A stretch of DNA of 64,000 nt from Schizophyllum amplum (lineage: Eukaryota > Basidiomycota > Agaricomycetes > Agaricales > Schizophyllaceae): contig VDMD01000008.1 in NCBI GenBank assembly GCA_007026445.1, positions 558,001-622,000 of the forward strand. Reading direction: 5' to 3'. The position numbers were made by a program, and so were the translations under genes. How positions within the stretch are numbered: the stretch's first letter is position 1; each line of letters starts with the position of its first letter. Positions 43,130-62,018 of this stretch are shown here, piece by piece. Under the pieces are notes generated by a model. That model had not been told where the DNA came from and ran no database searches. It saw only the letters and a program-made list of their open reading frames with translations.

Positions 43130-44384
43130 ATGGCCCTCCTCAACGAATCCCACGAAGGTCAAGAGCTCAACCACCTCTGGCAACTCATTACGGAGCTCAG
43201 CGAACACTCAATGAGAATCGCAGCCTCTCCGTCTCCTTGTACACCACCGCTGCTGAGATCAAGGTTCCCAGTCGGCTCCGCGAGCGAGTTTACGCATCTG
43301 ACGCGTGTGTATCAGAATCAGGCAGTACATTCGCAGAATGGCTTTGTCCTTAGGAGGTGAGTGTACCTAGTATGCTGCTGCATCTCCCGCTGAAGCCGGT
43401 TCTCGCATAGGTTCAATCTGGATAAATCTCAAGGTTGTCCTTCCTTTGCCCTACTCGCCATCGCAATGTAACGTCCTTCGATTGCAGAGGAGTATGATGC
43501 AGAACTAGAGCAGATGAATCAGTCCATGGCGTCGGAGAACCATCCCTGGCGCATGACAATAAGCAGCTGAGCGGGCTCATCAAGGAGTACGAGTCGACAT
43601 TGGATACCCTTATGAGTGCGTGGTACTTCTACCCTCCTGCGCAATGCTTCTCATGTTGCCGAACTATAGCAAACTTCAGAAATAGAGCGGTACGTTCCCT
43701 GCTGCGCCATCATCACCACCCCATCTCATCTGCCGTGCCCACAGCAAGACGTACAGGACCACGAACTTCCCTTGTCCGGTCATACGAAGAGAAGCTTCTG
43801 CAACTCGAGGAAGAGAACGCGAAGCAGGACCTGAAATGCAGTTCCGATATCTCTGAAGCCCTCGCCCGCCTCGGCCGCTACCTCCGCGGGCTCTCGCGCC
43901 TCGAGGCAGGCGAGCCCATCGAGGGTGACGAAGAGGCCCCCGAAGGCACCGACGGCATCGCTTCCGACGCGCCGGACCAGGCTCCGTACAAATGTCGAGC
44001 AACAGGGAGGACGAGGACGGCCAGGAGCCGACGTCGCCAATGTTCGAGGAGGTCATGGTCGCGCCCGCGTCGTACGATCAGCCGCTGCAGCGCGAGATCG
44101 AGCTCTCTCGCTTGGAGCAGGAAAACGCGGAGCTGCGGCGGATGCTGGGGCTGCTGCCATCGTATCCATTGCGCAGGCCGCAGCCGCCACCGTCGCAGGA
44201 GGAGCTGGCACATCGACCGCAGACGGCGTTCGAGGCAGGGCGGGGGTTTGAGCGGCAGCAAGGGGATATGGGTCGGCCACCAACTACATTTGATCCTGTA
44301 GGGCAGGGCAGAGGCATGCCGCCGCAGAGAGGTGGCCCGCAGAATCGCGGGAACACGTCTTGGGGGCTGCTTCGGTGGGAGTGA
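43130..44384 (+). CDS. SIKE/FGFR1OP2-like coiled-coil protein, putative STRIPAK component
   Basis: Multi-exon gene from ATG 43130 (MALLNESHEGQELNHLWQLI) to TGA 44384. Landmarks: QAVHSQNGFVLRRFNLDKSQ, EEYDAELEQMNQSMASEN, DNKQLSGLIKEYESTLDTLM, RSYEEKLLQLEEENAKQDLK, then ARLGRYLRGLSRLE, an acidic linker and a second coiled coil (REIELSRLEQENAELRRMLG) with a Pro/Gln-rich tail. This matches the SIKE/FGFR1OP2 family (Sci1 in Sordaria), coiled-coil proteins of the striatin phosphatase-kinase (STRIPAK) complex, which controls hyphal fusion and fruiting. Three single-base gaps (about 43540, 43769 and 43985) break the frame. All lie in otherwise good coding sequence, so the gene is probably intact in the organism. 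Confidence 0.7.
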
Positions 44385-44541
44385 TTCTTATACTTATTTG
44401 CGTCGGCATGGATAGAATGTATTATTTTATATGTCATCGACTTGGAACTCTAAAGCGCGGGACGCATGTAGGTAGCAACGGGCGCGGACATGATATACGG
44501 CAATAACGCTCTCCACCGGTGACGATGATGGACATGGATAT

Positions 44542-45717
44542 CTAGAAGAGAGTCGGCGACGCGCACACACCATCCAGATACAGGGCCTGCATCTCGTCGG
44601 CTAGGTCAACAGCTTGAGGGGTGACGGCCGCGAACGACGGGCTGTCGAAGACGGGTGACGCAGCAAAGACAGGCGACGAAGCGAGTACAGGCGACGCGGC
44701 GCAGTTGGGCGAAGTCATGGACGAGCTATGCGTGTTCTGTATGCTTGGACCGAAGGGCAGCCGAGGGGTATAGACACGAGGGTACTGCGACTTGGGAGAT
44801 AGAGGCGAGCGAGGGCGAGACGGAGAGCCGCGGATGTTGCACAGGGATCTCATGCGAGGGACCTTGCGCGGAGAGCTGGGAGAACGTATGCTGTCTTGTT
44901 CCGCTCGATATGCCTTAGAGTCGCAGAGAGGCGTTTCCGCTGACCAGGACGCAGACAGAACTCCGTGATGCCTCAGACCAAGACCGCCGGTAATGTCTTC
45001 GTGGGCGTGCTGAAGCCCGCGCTGTACGTCTTCCTCGTTCTCCGCCGAGGACACGTCACCAAGAACGGCAGAGCTGGAGTCTAGCGGGCCATTCGGACAC
45101 GGCGAGTTGGAAAGTGCAGGTTGGGAAGCATGTTCATCGCTAAGATCGTCGCTGGTGTCCTGAAGAGCTAGAGAAGTGCCGCATGACGCTTGTGCATCGT
45201 CCGCGAGAGGTTCGTAGGCAGCTTTGAGTAGCGGAGAAGGCAGAGGAAACATTGGGGATATGGGAGAACCTGGCAGATCGAAAGGCTGGATGAATGGAGT
45301 GCGTTGCCATTGAGCTTGCTCTCCAGTGACGGCGGCGTGTGGTACGGAAGACGTGTATTCCGCGAGCTCGCGTTTGTGTCCGTCGTCAGGGCCTGGGACC
45401 TCGCTCCAAGCAAACGCGTACGGAAATTCATGATCATCCGGCGAGTCGATGGGTGTCCATTCGTTGGACTGTGGTGCGTTATTCTGTTGAAGTATGAGTT
45501 TCGATTGCTGGAAATGCATCTCCAGTAAACAAACTTCGTGGCTGATTTCCCGAAGCCTGGTATCTATCCGTAGTAACGCGCTTTTGGGATGGCTGGGGTC
45601 GTCTCGCCAATGTACGCGTCTGGGGACTTCCTCCACGGGCTTGCCACGGAGAAGGATGCTTCCCATGGGCGGGTCACCTTCCGCATCACTGGATGTGTCG
45701 CCTATGGAACCAGGCAT
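44542..45717 (-). CDS. unknown Ser/Pro-rich protein
   Basis: One exon, 391 residues, starting MPGSIGDTSSDAEGDPPMGS. The frame is open upstream to 46014, but that part overlaps the first exon of Prp8 on the other strand, so the Met at 45717 is preferred. Residues 30-65 are the only well-ordered part (VHWRDDPSHPKSALLRIDTR, then a helix LREISHEVCLLEMHFQQSKL). The rest is low-complexity with many SP motifs (SPSSPRKVP, SPSRPRSPLSPKS). Near the C-terminus there is a small repeat of the type ASPVxxASPVF (four copies). Possible Cdk or MAPK substrate from the SP sites; no family recognised. It shares a promoter of 184 bp with Prp8. Confidence 0.6.
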   Translation of the reverse strand: MPGSIGDTSSDAEGDPPMGSILLRGKPVEEVPRRVHWRDDPSHPKSALLRIDTRLREISHEVCLLEMHFQQSKLILQQNNAPQSNEWTPIDSPDDHEFPYAFAWSEVPGPDDGHKRELAEYTSSVPHAAVTGEQAQWQRTPFIQPFDLPGSPISPMFPLPSPLLKAAYEPLADDAQASCGTSLALQDTSDDLSDEHASQPALSNSPCPNGPLDSSSAVLGDVSSAENEEDVQRGLQHAHEDITGGLGLRHHGVLSASWSAETPLCDSKAYRAEQDSIRSPSSPRKVPRMRSLCNIRGSPSRPRSPLSPKSQYPRVYTPRLPFGPSIQNTHSSSMTSPNCAASPVLASSPVFAASPVFDSPSFAAVTPQAVDLADEMQALYLDGVCASPTLF

Positions 45718-45901
45718 ATTGTAGTGAGCGTGGTGATAGTCTGTGCAGAGGCAGAGGCGAGCGACAGACAATGCAAAGTGCGAGTTGGGTAATATGTGGC
45801 GTTGTTTGGCTGACGCTTTGTCAGCCAAACTTTTGTTCCATCGGGGGACTGCGTTTTCTTGCCTTGAACGTTGACGTCGGCTGCGTCTGACATCGGCGGC
45901 C

Positions 45902-54155
<8,254 letters not shown>

Positions 54156-54270
54156 TTATTGTAGTGTAGATTTCCTTGTATTTGTAGTGCGCTCTACTGT
54201 ACGGCGGTGCCATGGATGTAATGAGACGATGAGACGACGATCTTGCTCGATTCTTGCAGTACGTGTGAGG

Positions 54271-54858
54271 TCAGAAGAAACGGCCCTCCGCCATAGGTCT
54301 TTGGACTGCCGGTGTCCCAGGTGGGTATAGGTAGTATTTGGGCAATGCGGTGTGTACGCGCTCCGCATCTTCGAACGAGATGATATCCTCCACTCCTAAA
54401 TCGTGCGCGAAGGTGTATAGCCAAAATCTACATCCCTCGCCAACGGGAGCGAAAATGTAGTTGTCCCGCCCTTCCCGGACGATCAGCGCCAGGATGTGCT
54501 CAACCGTGGTCTCCGACTCGGATATAACAGGTACTGAGACGACGTGTATGCGGTCGTCGGGGAATGAGGCGTCAGCTGGGGAAGCTGAAGTGTCCTTCAC
54601 GTCTTCGAGGATGAGCATCCCGGGGCGGCCGATGTCTCCTGGGGACATATCCAGGCGGACTGCAGCGTGTGTGTCCGTCTGGAGGAGCAGCGTCCAGTGG
54701 TTCGTAGGTGGTTGGCCGTCGCCGCCGAGATTGTCGACGTTGGCGTGGGCGACGAAGTGGAAGGCGGAGACGGGGGATGCGAGCGAGGCTTTGCGGAAGC
54801 CCCTTGTCCCCCAGTTTCCGTCGCAGTCATATATGCGGGCTTCCACGGTGGAGGCCAT
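54271..54858 (-). CDS. DUF7770-like protein
   Basis: One exon, 195 residues, starting MASTVEARIYDCDGNWGTRG. The core NHWTLLLQTDTHAAVRLDMS, then GRPGMLILEDV, then a TTVEHILALIVREGRDNYIF helix and GCRFWLYTFAHDL resembles a fungal family of unknown function (DUF7770 as I remember it). No signal peptide or membrane helix. It ends 115 bp past the Prp8 stop, facing it. The start at 54858 was chosen over an upstream Met at 54948 because the earlier 30 residues are basic and unlike the family. Confidence 0.6.
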   Translation of the reverse strand: MASTVEARIYDCDGNWGTRGFRKASLASPVSAFHFVAHANVDNLGGDGQPPTNHWTLLLQTDTHAAVRLDMSPGDIGRPGMLILEDVKDTSASPADASFPDDRIHVVSVPVISESETTVEHILALIVREGRDNYIFAPVGEGCRFWLYTFAHDLGVEDIISFEDAERVHTALPKYYLYPPGTPAVQRPMAEGRFF

Positions 54859-55300
54859 GACAGAAAGGCAGAGAATCCGGGCGTCAGGGTAGTTTCCTCG
54901 TTGTGAGCGTTTGGGGAGCGAGCAGTGCGATGGGCGCTGGCGACACACGTGAACAAGTTCATTGTTTCCAAGTCTTTGAGCTCACGCGTCGCGTCCATTC
55001 TCCAGCGCTGTAGTTTCTGCACTTTCTGCAGCCTCTTCCCCTGCTCTTCCCTCCCGATCTAACAACTCCGGGGGCTGCAAACATCGCTATCATACGCGAA
55101 GCAGGCCGAAGTTCGATTAATTTACGAGAACTCGGGCCCACATCAGGAGGGTCGCGTGGCGGCTGCCGGCGCGCCCGTGGACGGCGGACAAGCGAGATCA
55201 GGCCCAGGTCCCCCTTTTCATTTTCCCGACGCTCGTTCTGTCCGATACCCACTCCCTCCGCCCATTGCGCTGAAGGCGGCCGTGGTCGCTGCCGTAGACG
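54859..55300. other. divergent intergenic region
   Basis: 442 bp between two divergent genes; it should contain both promoters. A CCCACTCCCTCCGCCC pyrimidine stretch lies just before the 55301 start. Nothing else recognised. Confidence 0.4.
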
Positions 55301-58300
55301 ATGCTGGACTATGCCAACAACGACAAGGTATGTGCGCCCCTCTTCTCGACGGGAGCAGACTGCCCCCGGCCCGCTATGTAGCTAGACTCTAGACCGAGCA
55401 TACAATGCTGGGCGCCATGCACCCTGGTTCGCGTTGCTTGACGGTTCGCTGACAGCCCGCCGGGCATGTCTAGATGGCTACCAGTTCTCGGCCCACGTCC
55501 CCCACCAGCGCCATCTCGCCCTTGCGCATGAACGGTGCTCTCGACGGCAGCGCCAAGCGCTCCTTCTTCCGTGACAACAAACCCACCGAGTTCTTTTCCT
55601 CTGGCAAGAGAAGTCGTCGGACGTCCATGCTCACCCGCAACTGCGCTGACAAGAGCAAGGAGAGGGAGCGCGACCCCGTCTCACTTGCGCCTCGCATCGG
55701 TGCGTGGCCTTGCTCGTCTCACGCCAGCTTGGGCTAACCGCAGACTCTTGCGCAGCTTACACCGACGCCGCATCTACCGCAGAGCACATCACTTCACACA
55801 CTTCGGTCTCCTATGACTACGACAACCGACCGAGCACGAGCGAAGGCTCCAACCGACGCGCCAGCATCATTTCGGATACCCTCAGCAAGCTAGGACGCTC
55901 TTCGCGTCGCCGGCAGACTTCCATGCGCCAACAACCCCTCCGCGCGCCGCCCATGGTCATACCCGGGGTCATCGAGATCTCAGCGCCGCGCCTGGACGAG
56001 GAGATAGAGGAGCGAGACCGCCTGCGCGAAGCAGCTGCGCAGTCCATCGGCATCAGCGCCGAGCTCCTGCAAGAGGAGGCCAACCTATCCAACTCTCTGG
56101 ACATGAGCAGCGAAGCGGAGGACTTTGACGACTCCCAGTACGGCGACATCTCAGCCCCGTTCTCCTCTGGGAACCCTGCGCCTCTGTGGGACGGCCTGCC
56201 GCGACCTGCGCCTGCGCACAGGCACTCGTACTCTAATCCCCTTCCCGCTCCCGTATCCAACATCCCTGCATTCCCTACCTCACGCAAAGCACTAACGACC
56301 TGCGACTCCCATATAATCGTCCTCTCGGCAACCTTCCCCAAATACCATTCATCCTCCCGCATCTTCGCAATCTCGCGCCACTGGAAGACCCGTTACATCC
56401 TTCTTACCTCGCCCGTGCCACCCGAGCCTATGCCGAGCATGTCTCCTACGCGGTCACGACATACGCACGTCCCCCTGCCCAGTTACCTTCACGTCTTCCG
56501 CTCACCGGCGCCCGAAGAACGCGAACTCGAACGACTCGAGGTCAATGAAGACAGTGTTGTATTCGTCGCAGACGAAGACATCGGGGGCCGGAAGAACGTC
56601 ATCAAGATTGCCGGCAAGCACGCTGGCGGTGAAGGCGACAACGGCAAGGAGTCGGAGGGACCACCCAAGGCGGAGACCATGTGGCTACTACACGCTGTCA
56701 ACGTCGAGGTGAAGCAAACGTGGATTGGCGGCATCAAGAGTGTCATCTTAGCCCAACGGTGCGTTTGTAATGCGAGTCCGCGTTCAATCACTCATTCTCT
56801 GTCTAGCTCTGTGCGTGCGGGCCTCCCGCAATCTGCGTTTGGCGAGACCAACGAACCCCGTGGTGACATGGATGTGATGCTCTCTATGCGCGTACGCTCC
56901 CATCTGGCGTCCGGTCCTATACCAGAACATCCGCCACAACCTCGGTCACCGACCTTGTCCGATACATTCAGCTCAACGCCTCGTCCCTTCTCCGAACCCG
57001 AAGCTTCTTCTGTATCATCCCTCCACTCCATGTCTCAGCGGTCCCTGCGCTCAAACATGCAGCCTGCCCCGCCTGGAACTCCGAAGAGTGCATCTACCGT
57101 CTCTGCGCTCAAGGGCTTGTTTACGCGGCCTCGGTCGCCGTCAGTGGACTCTGGCGTCTCGCAGTACACCACCAACTCCGGGCCTACGGAAAGCAGGGAC
57201 GAGGACAGCTTCGGCGTCATGGGCAACAACCTGCTCAGCATGTCCTTGGCTCGCAGGAGCCGGCTCCCTGAGATGGCGGGCTCTGGTACGCCTTCGATAG
57301 GCGCGCAGAGCCTCGGCTTGGACAGGAAAATATCTGAGCGGCAGTCAGCGATATGGACGGGGCCAGGCGCGTCGTCTAGCGCGCAAGTCGCTGCACGAGC
57401 GACGCGCCCGATGTCTGCCTATGCCGCCCCGAGTGGCAGCAATGGCTTTTCAGTCCAACTGCAACCTCCGCCACGCAAGCGTTTGACTACCACTGGGCTG
57501 CCTGCACCCGCCCCTGCCCCGCAACCCGAACACGAGGCTACTGCTTCCGAGCAAGGTACCTCAGCACCCTTACTAGCAGGCTTCTCCTTCGGCAGCCCCG
57601 TGCAGCGCCCGCGGCAGCCGTCTGTGGGGTCGGTGTCAACGCTGGCGACAACAATGTCCGAGGGTGCCAGCCCTATGGACGGGGGCTCGAGCCCCAGCAC
57701 GAAGCGCAGCTCCAGACGATGGTCCACGCAAGGGTCCCTGCCGAAGCGCCTTACGCCACCGAGCGGGCCGCCGCCCGCCGCCCCGACTTTCCACGACCAG
57801 GCGAGCCCGTCGTCGAGGTTGCAACCGCACCCCTACGCGGCGGCGGTCGAGCGCTCGCCGAGCCGCGCGTCGCAGGGGCGGGCCTCGCTTGAGAGCCACG
57901 TGTCCAGGAATTATTCAAAGCGGGCGTCGTGCAGCTCAGCGTTCAGTATCAGCTCGGCGTTGAGCAACGGTTCGTACGTGCATGCCGGGCAAGCGAGTCA
58001 CCGTACGTCCATGTCTATGCCCCCGCCACGACCGCCGCCCTCGTTCGCGCTTCCGCCACCGCCCGGGCAGGAGACGTCGTCCATTCATGAAGCGGCTTCT
58101 GCGTCCCGGACGTCGTTCAGGGATTCGGTCACCCAGCGGTCGTTCCGCCTGTCGCTTGGGGCTCCGAAGCCACCGCCGGCGGCCACGCTACCTCCAAGGC
58201 CAGATGAGCGACCGCGGGCGGCGCGACGGCCTTCAAGCAGCGGAGGACAGCCATCGTTGCTTCCTCAGCAACAACCACCGCCTATAGGACCGCTTCCTCC

Positions 58301-58820
58301 GACCCCGGACACAGCAACGCCTGCGCGATCCCTCAAGCAGCGCCTCCGCATACTGAGCGCACCTGTGATGCCCGCTACGCCTCTGCCGTCGCCGCCCCCT
58401 GAAGAGGACGTGAAGCCGACCAGGCGCCGGCCGACAACGATGTCCGTTGTGACGACGCGACCGATACCGGACCTCGGCGCCACGCCGCCTGCGACGCCCA
58501 TCGCGGAGAAGATCGTGCAGAACCAGAACGACCCGAGCTTCCTGCAGATGTACGCGCCGCTCTCGCCGGTGTCGCCGGGACTCAAGTTCCACTCGCCGTC
58601 GCCGGTATCGGAGGAGGATCCGGTGATGATATCTCTGTCGCCGCCGCCGCGCCGCGGGTCGAAGTATCTCGGCGTGCGCGCGCAGGAGCGGAGCGAGTCG
58701 GAGAAGCCGAAGGAGGACACCGTGGACGAGAAGGAGCGCGAGGAGGACTGCGAGAGCAAGCGGACGATGTTCCTCTCCCCGCACGGCTCCGTTATATCTC
58801 TGGGCATTGTGAGCACGTAG
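55301..58820 (+). CDS. large PH-domain protein, otherwise disordered
   Basis: Four exons (55301-55327, 55474-55699, 55744-56758, 56807-58820) give 1,093 residues in phase. The first exon codes only nine residues (MLDYANNDK) and is inferred from its GTATGT donor and in-frame junction; if wrong, translation starts at 55474. After a basic N-terminus and an acidic helix (EEIEERDRLREAAAQSIGIS), a PH domain spans about residues 245-370: ISRHWKTRYILLTSP, PSYLHVFRSPAPEERELERL, SVVFVADEDIGGRKNVIKIA, TMWLLHAVNVEVKQTWIGGI. The remaining 700 residues are Ser/Pro-rich, with polyproline stretches (PPPRPPPSFALPPPPG) that could bind SH3, WW or profilin. The third intron is 48 bases and keeps the frame open. 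A membrane or septin/polarity role is possible but not shown. Confidence 0.75.
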
Positions 58821-59153
58821 CGCGCGTGGGGCGTGCTATGCCATGGACTTCTCTTTTTTTTCTCAATCCGGAATGCTTTCGTATACTTATCAGTTCAGTC
58901 TGGCAGCTCTGTGCACTTGTACATCATACTCGTTCGGCGGGACCGCGACTTGGGACTAGCCGTCTACATACCTACCACAATTTCATGGGATATATGTTGC
59001 AATAAAGACTCGATCACGACAGGCTTTCTACAGTCTATAGAAAACAGCTTTCGTGCCTTCAAAGGAGGCATCACAAAGCCATTGAGCTGGATATGGCAGG
59101 TGCTAATGAACCGGGTGTCGGCCCGGCAGCTTGTCCTTTACGTTCACCATCTC
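58821..59153. other. intergenic
   Basis: 333 bp between the PH-domain gene and the MATH/BTB gene, both on the plus strand. No motif recognised. Confidence 0.4.
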
Positions 59154-61354
59154 ATGGCGAGCGCCGACAACCTCGAGTGCTCCGAGTTCACCCAACTCAC
59201 ATTCCATTGGACGGTCAAAGGGCTCAAGGCGCTCTTCGACTCATCGTCAGTAATACAATAACTTTCAATAGTCTCTGCTCATTGCCCTGAAGCAAGGGCG
59301 ACGCGAAGTCAAAGGCGACCAAGTCCCAGCGGTTCGGCCCAGACGGGCGTTGGCAGGTGCTGCTATACCCGAACGCAGGCAGCCCCTTCTCCAAGGACGG
59401 CACGCCTTCAAGTGGGTCTGATGGGCTGCAAGGCTTCATCAGCCTGTTTCTCTCCTGCGAGGTGCGGCCTACTGGACGCGCCTTGATCGCGTACTAAACG
59501 TCCCTCAGCCAACGGCGGAGGAGAAGGAAAGGGCAGCAGCGGATGGAAAGTGCGTGCCCTGAATCCCTGCTGAAGCAATGCGCGTGCTGAAGGCCGAACT
59601 AGATGGGTGCGCGAAGGATCGTATACGTTCGGTTTCGAGATGAGAAGGTGGGACGCGCTGCAAGGTTGTCTTCACGATCCCCAGCTCAACTTGACAGTCT
59701 CAACAAATCCGTCATCGTCCCTGGCAAGGAGGCCAAGCAGGATCAATTCTGCTCCAAAGTACGGTCCATCCTACCACCGCTACACGCCCTCTCATCGTCT
59801 TACTAGGTAGCCAACTGGGGCTGGTCGCACTACGCCAGGCGAGAGCTAGTGTACTACAACAACTCCGTTATCAGGTCGCAAGATGCCTTTGTTGTCGTTT
59901 GCAACATCAAGTCCTCCCCCTCCGTACCCGATGTACCCTTGAGTCCCAGATTGGGGGTACCGAAGAGCTTGCTGGAGACGATCGGGTCATTACTCTTGTC
60001 GGACAACCCTGCGCACGCAGATGTAGAATTCATCATACCGCGTCGGGGGCAAGACATGTCCGCAGCGAAGCACATATACGCGTCGCGTCAGTTATTATCA
60101 CGGGTCGAATACTTCAGCTCCAGTGAGTTTCCGCAAGTGACTTTTGTCTTCCCTTCATCTCACCATTCGAAGTGTTTAGCTCCGGCTTCGCGGAAGGCGC
60201 TTGCGTGACTGGCAGCGGGACCAACGAGATGTCCGAACCGACAGCCATATTTATCGACTTTGATGATTCAGACGATGAAGACAGCATCGACGATCCTGTT
60301 GCAGAGTGGGCGAGCGCGACGTCAAACAGCATGATAAGCACGTCGTCCGGTGAGCAGGATGTCGAGGTTTACTCGGCGTCCACATCAAGTGCCACATTAC
60401 CTATGCTACCGCAAGGTGCTCCTTCGGATATGGGCTCTAATGCCAGTTTCCGAAGCGGCAACCCTGGCGGAGAGGCTGCTAGAGTCAAAGTCGTAGTAAG
60501 AGACGTGGCATACACTACGTATCTTGCGATGCTATACTGGGTATGTCCTCACATTCGTGAACGTCACCCGCTAACCCTGTCGCGCAGATCTACACCGACC
60601 GGTATGCCTCCCTCTTACCCCAATATTCTCCCTTTTGAGCCCACGCCCAGCATCGTTTTTGCCCCGTTATCCTCCAGCTTCTCCACCAATTCCACCAACA
60701 CCGTGAAGACACCGATGGTGACGAGTCCGAACACGCAGACATCCTCGAGCATGCCTACCGGTGGCAGCGGTTCTTCCCCTGTGATCGACTCGAAGGCTAC
60801 CAGGCGACAATGGATAGCGGAGTGGCAGGCGAATAATCCTGACCGCCCGGCGCCATGTTCAGCTAAGGCGATGTACCGTTTGGCCGATCGTATGTCCCTT
60901 CCGTTCATCAGTCGTGCAAACACGTCCTTATTGTCTGCAGGCTTGGGTCTGGACGAGCTCCGCGAGCGCGCATGCCGGCATATCATGAGGGGCCTCAACG
61001 TCGACAATATCGCGTACGAGGTGTTTTCACCCTTTGCGGCGACGTTCGATGAGATCAGGAAGGTACGCCGCTACTTGGCCTTCTGTGTTTACCAGTCAAG
61101 TTGATGACCTTGCCAGCTGCAAGTCAAGTACTTCTTGGAGAACTGGTCCCAAGTGCGCTCGTCGGAGTCGATGCGCGATGTCTGGCAGCAGATCCGCAAT
61201 GGACGGCACCCTGGATTCGAGGAAGGTAAACGAAGTTTGCGTGATCTAGTTATGGGCGACGCTGATGCTAGCTTCAGTCTGGCCGGTCATTGCATCCAGC
61301 TTGGAGTTCAACCCAAAGGCTGGAAGCATCGAGGAAGCCAACCTTTCGGCATGA
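59154..61354 (+). CDS. MATH and BTB domain protein
   Basis: Multi-exon gene from Met 59154 (MASADNLECSEFTQLTFHWT) to TGA 61352. A MATH-like domain (LTFHWTVKGLKALFDSS, RWQVLLYPNAG, GFISLFLSCE, WVREGSYTFGFEM, VANWGWSHYARRELVYYNNS) is followed by a split BTB domain (HADVEFIIPRRGQDMSAAKH, IYASRQLLSRVEYF, then FSSGFAEG). A long acidic/Ser-rich insert (DFDDSDDEDSID) and a C-terminal BTB-associated part (YRLADRMSLPFISRANTSLL, EVFSPFAATFDEIRKLQVKY, EEVWPVIASSLEFNP) follow. Such proteins usually act as substrate adaptors for Cullin-3. The stretch 59641-59700 cannot be spliced cleanly; either an unusually short intron or a missing base is involved. Confidence 0.72.
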
Positions 61355-62018
61355 GGAGCCAATGTTCCCACATGATACGTGCGCGAAGGATGGAGTAGGG
61401 TTCCCACCTAAGAGTTCTCAACTAACCAGTAATTGGACGGATATTCGTGTACTGTTAGTTCCTCTTCGTTTCTTCATCCTGGACGATGCTCGTTTTATCG
61501 TCATGGAATACCCAGTTTGGTCATCGTTGGACGAGCGGATATGAGCTTATGGCTTGCTTTGGAACCAGGGCTGTTTCTGTTCAGTATCCTCGCCCGCTAC
61601 CTATGTACCTACTCATGCGCGTATCGAGCGATGTATGAGCGAGGGTAGCTTGCGCCTAGAGGTGATACCAAGTCGTAGCCGCGTTTCGTCAATAACGGAC
61701 AGCTTTGTCGACACTTAATTCTGGTGGTGGTGGTGGTGCTGGAGATGGGGGACCACTGCATCTTGCGTCGACTGATGCATGGAATCCGAGGTATGGGATT
61801 ATTTCTTAGCTTCATCATATGCATGGCTGAAGCGCTGAAGGACGTAGACTCTGCACTTTCTTCCTGGTTCAAAATCCATGTATCAACTTTCTTATTTTTG
61901 GACCTACAAGTATCTACAAGTGAATGTAATACAGAGCAACCGATGCGAAGTGTCCAAGAGACTGTGAGTGAGTAACAAGTGAATGTCATCACAGGCACAT
62001 CTTCAGACGAATCACGAA
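61355..62018. other. convergent intergenic region
   Basis: 664 bp between the stops of the MATH/BTB gene (+) and the rhamnogalacturonan lyase (-). A short (GGT)n run lies at about 61724-61737. No gene recognised. Confidence 0.45.
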
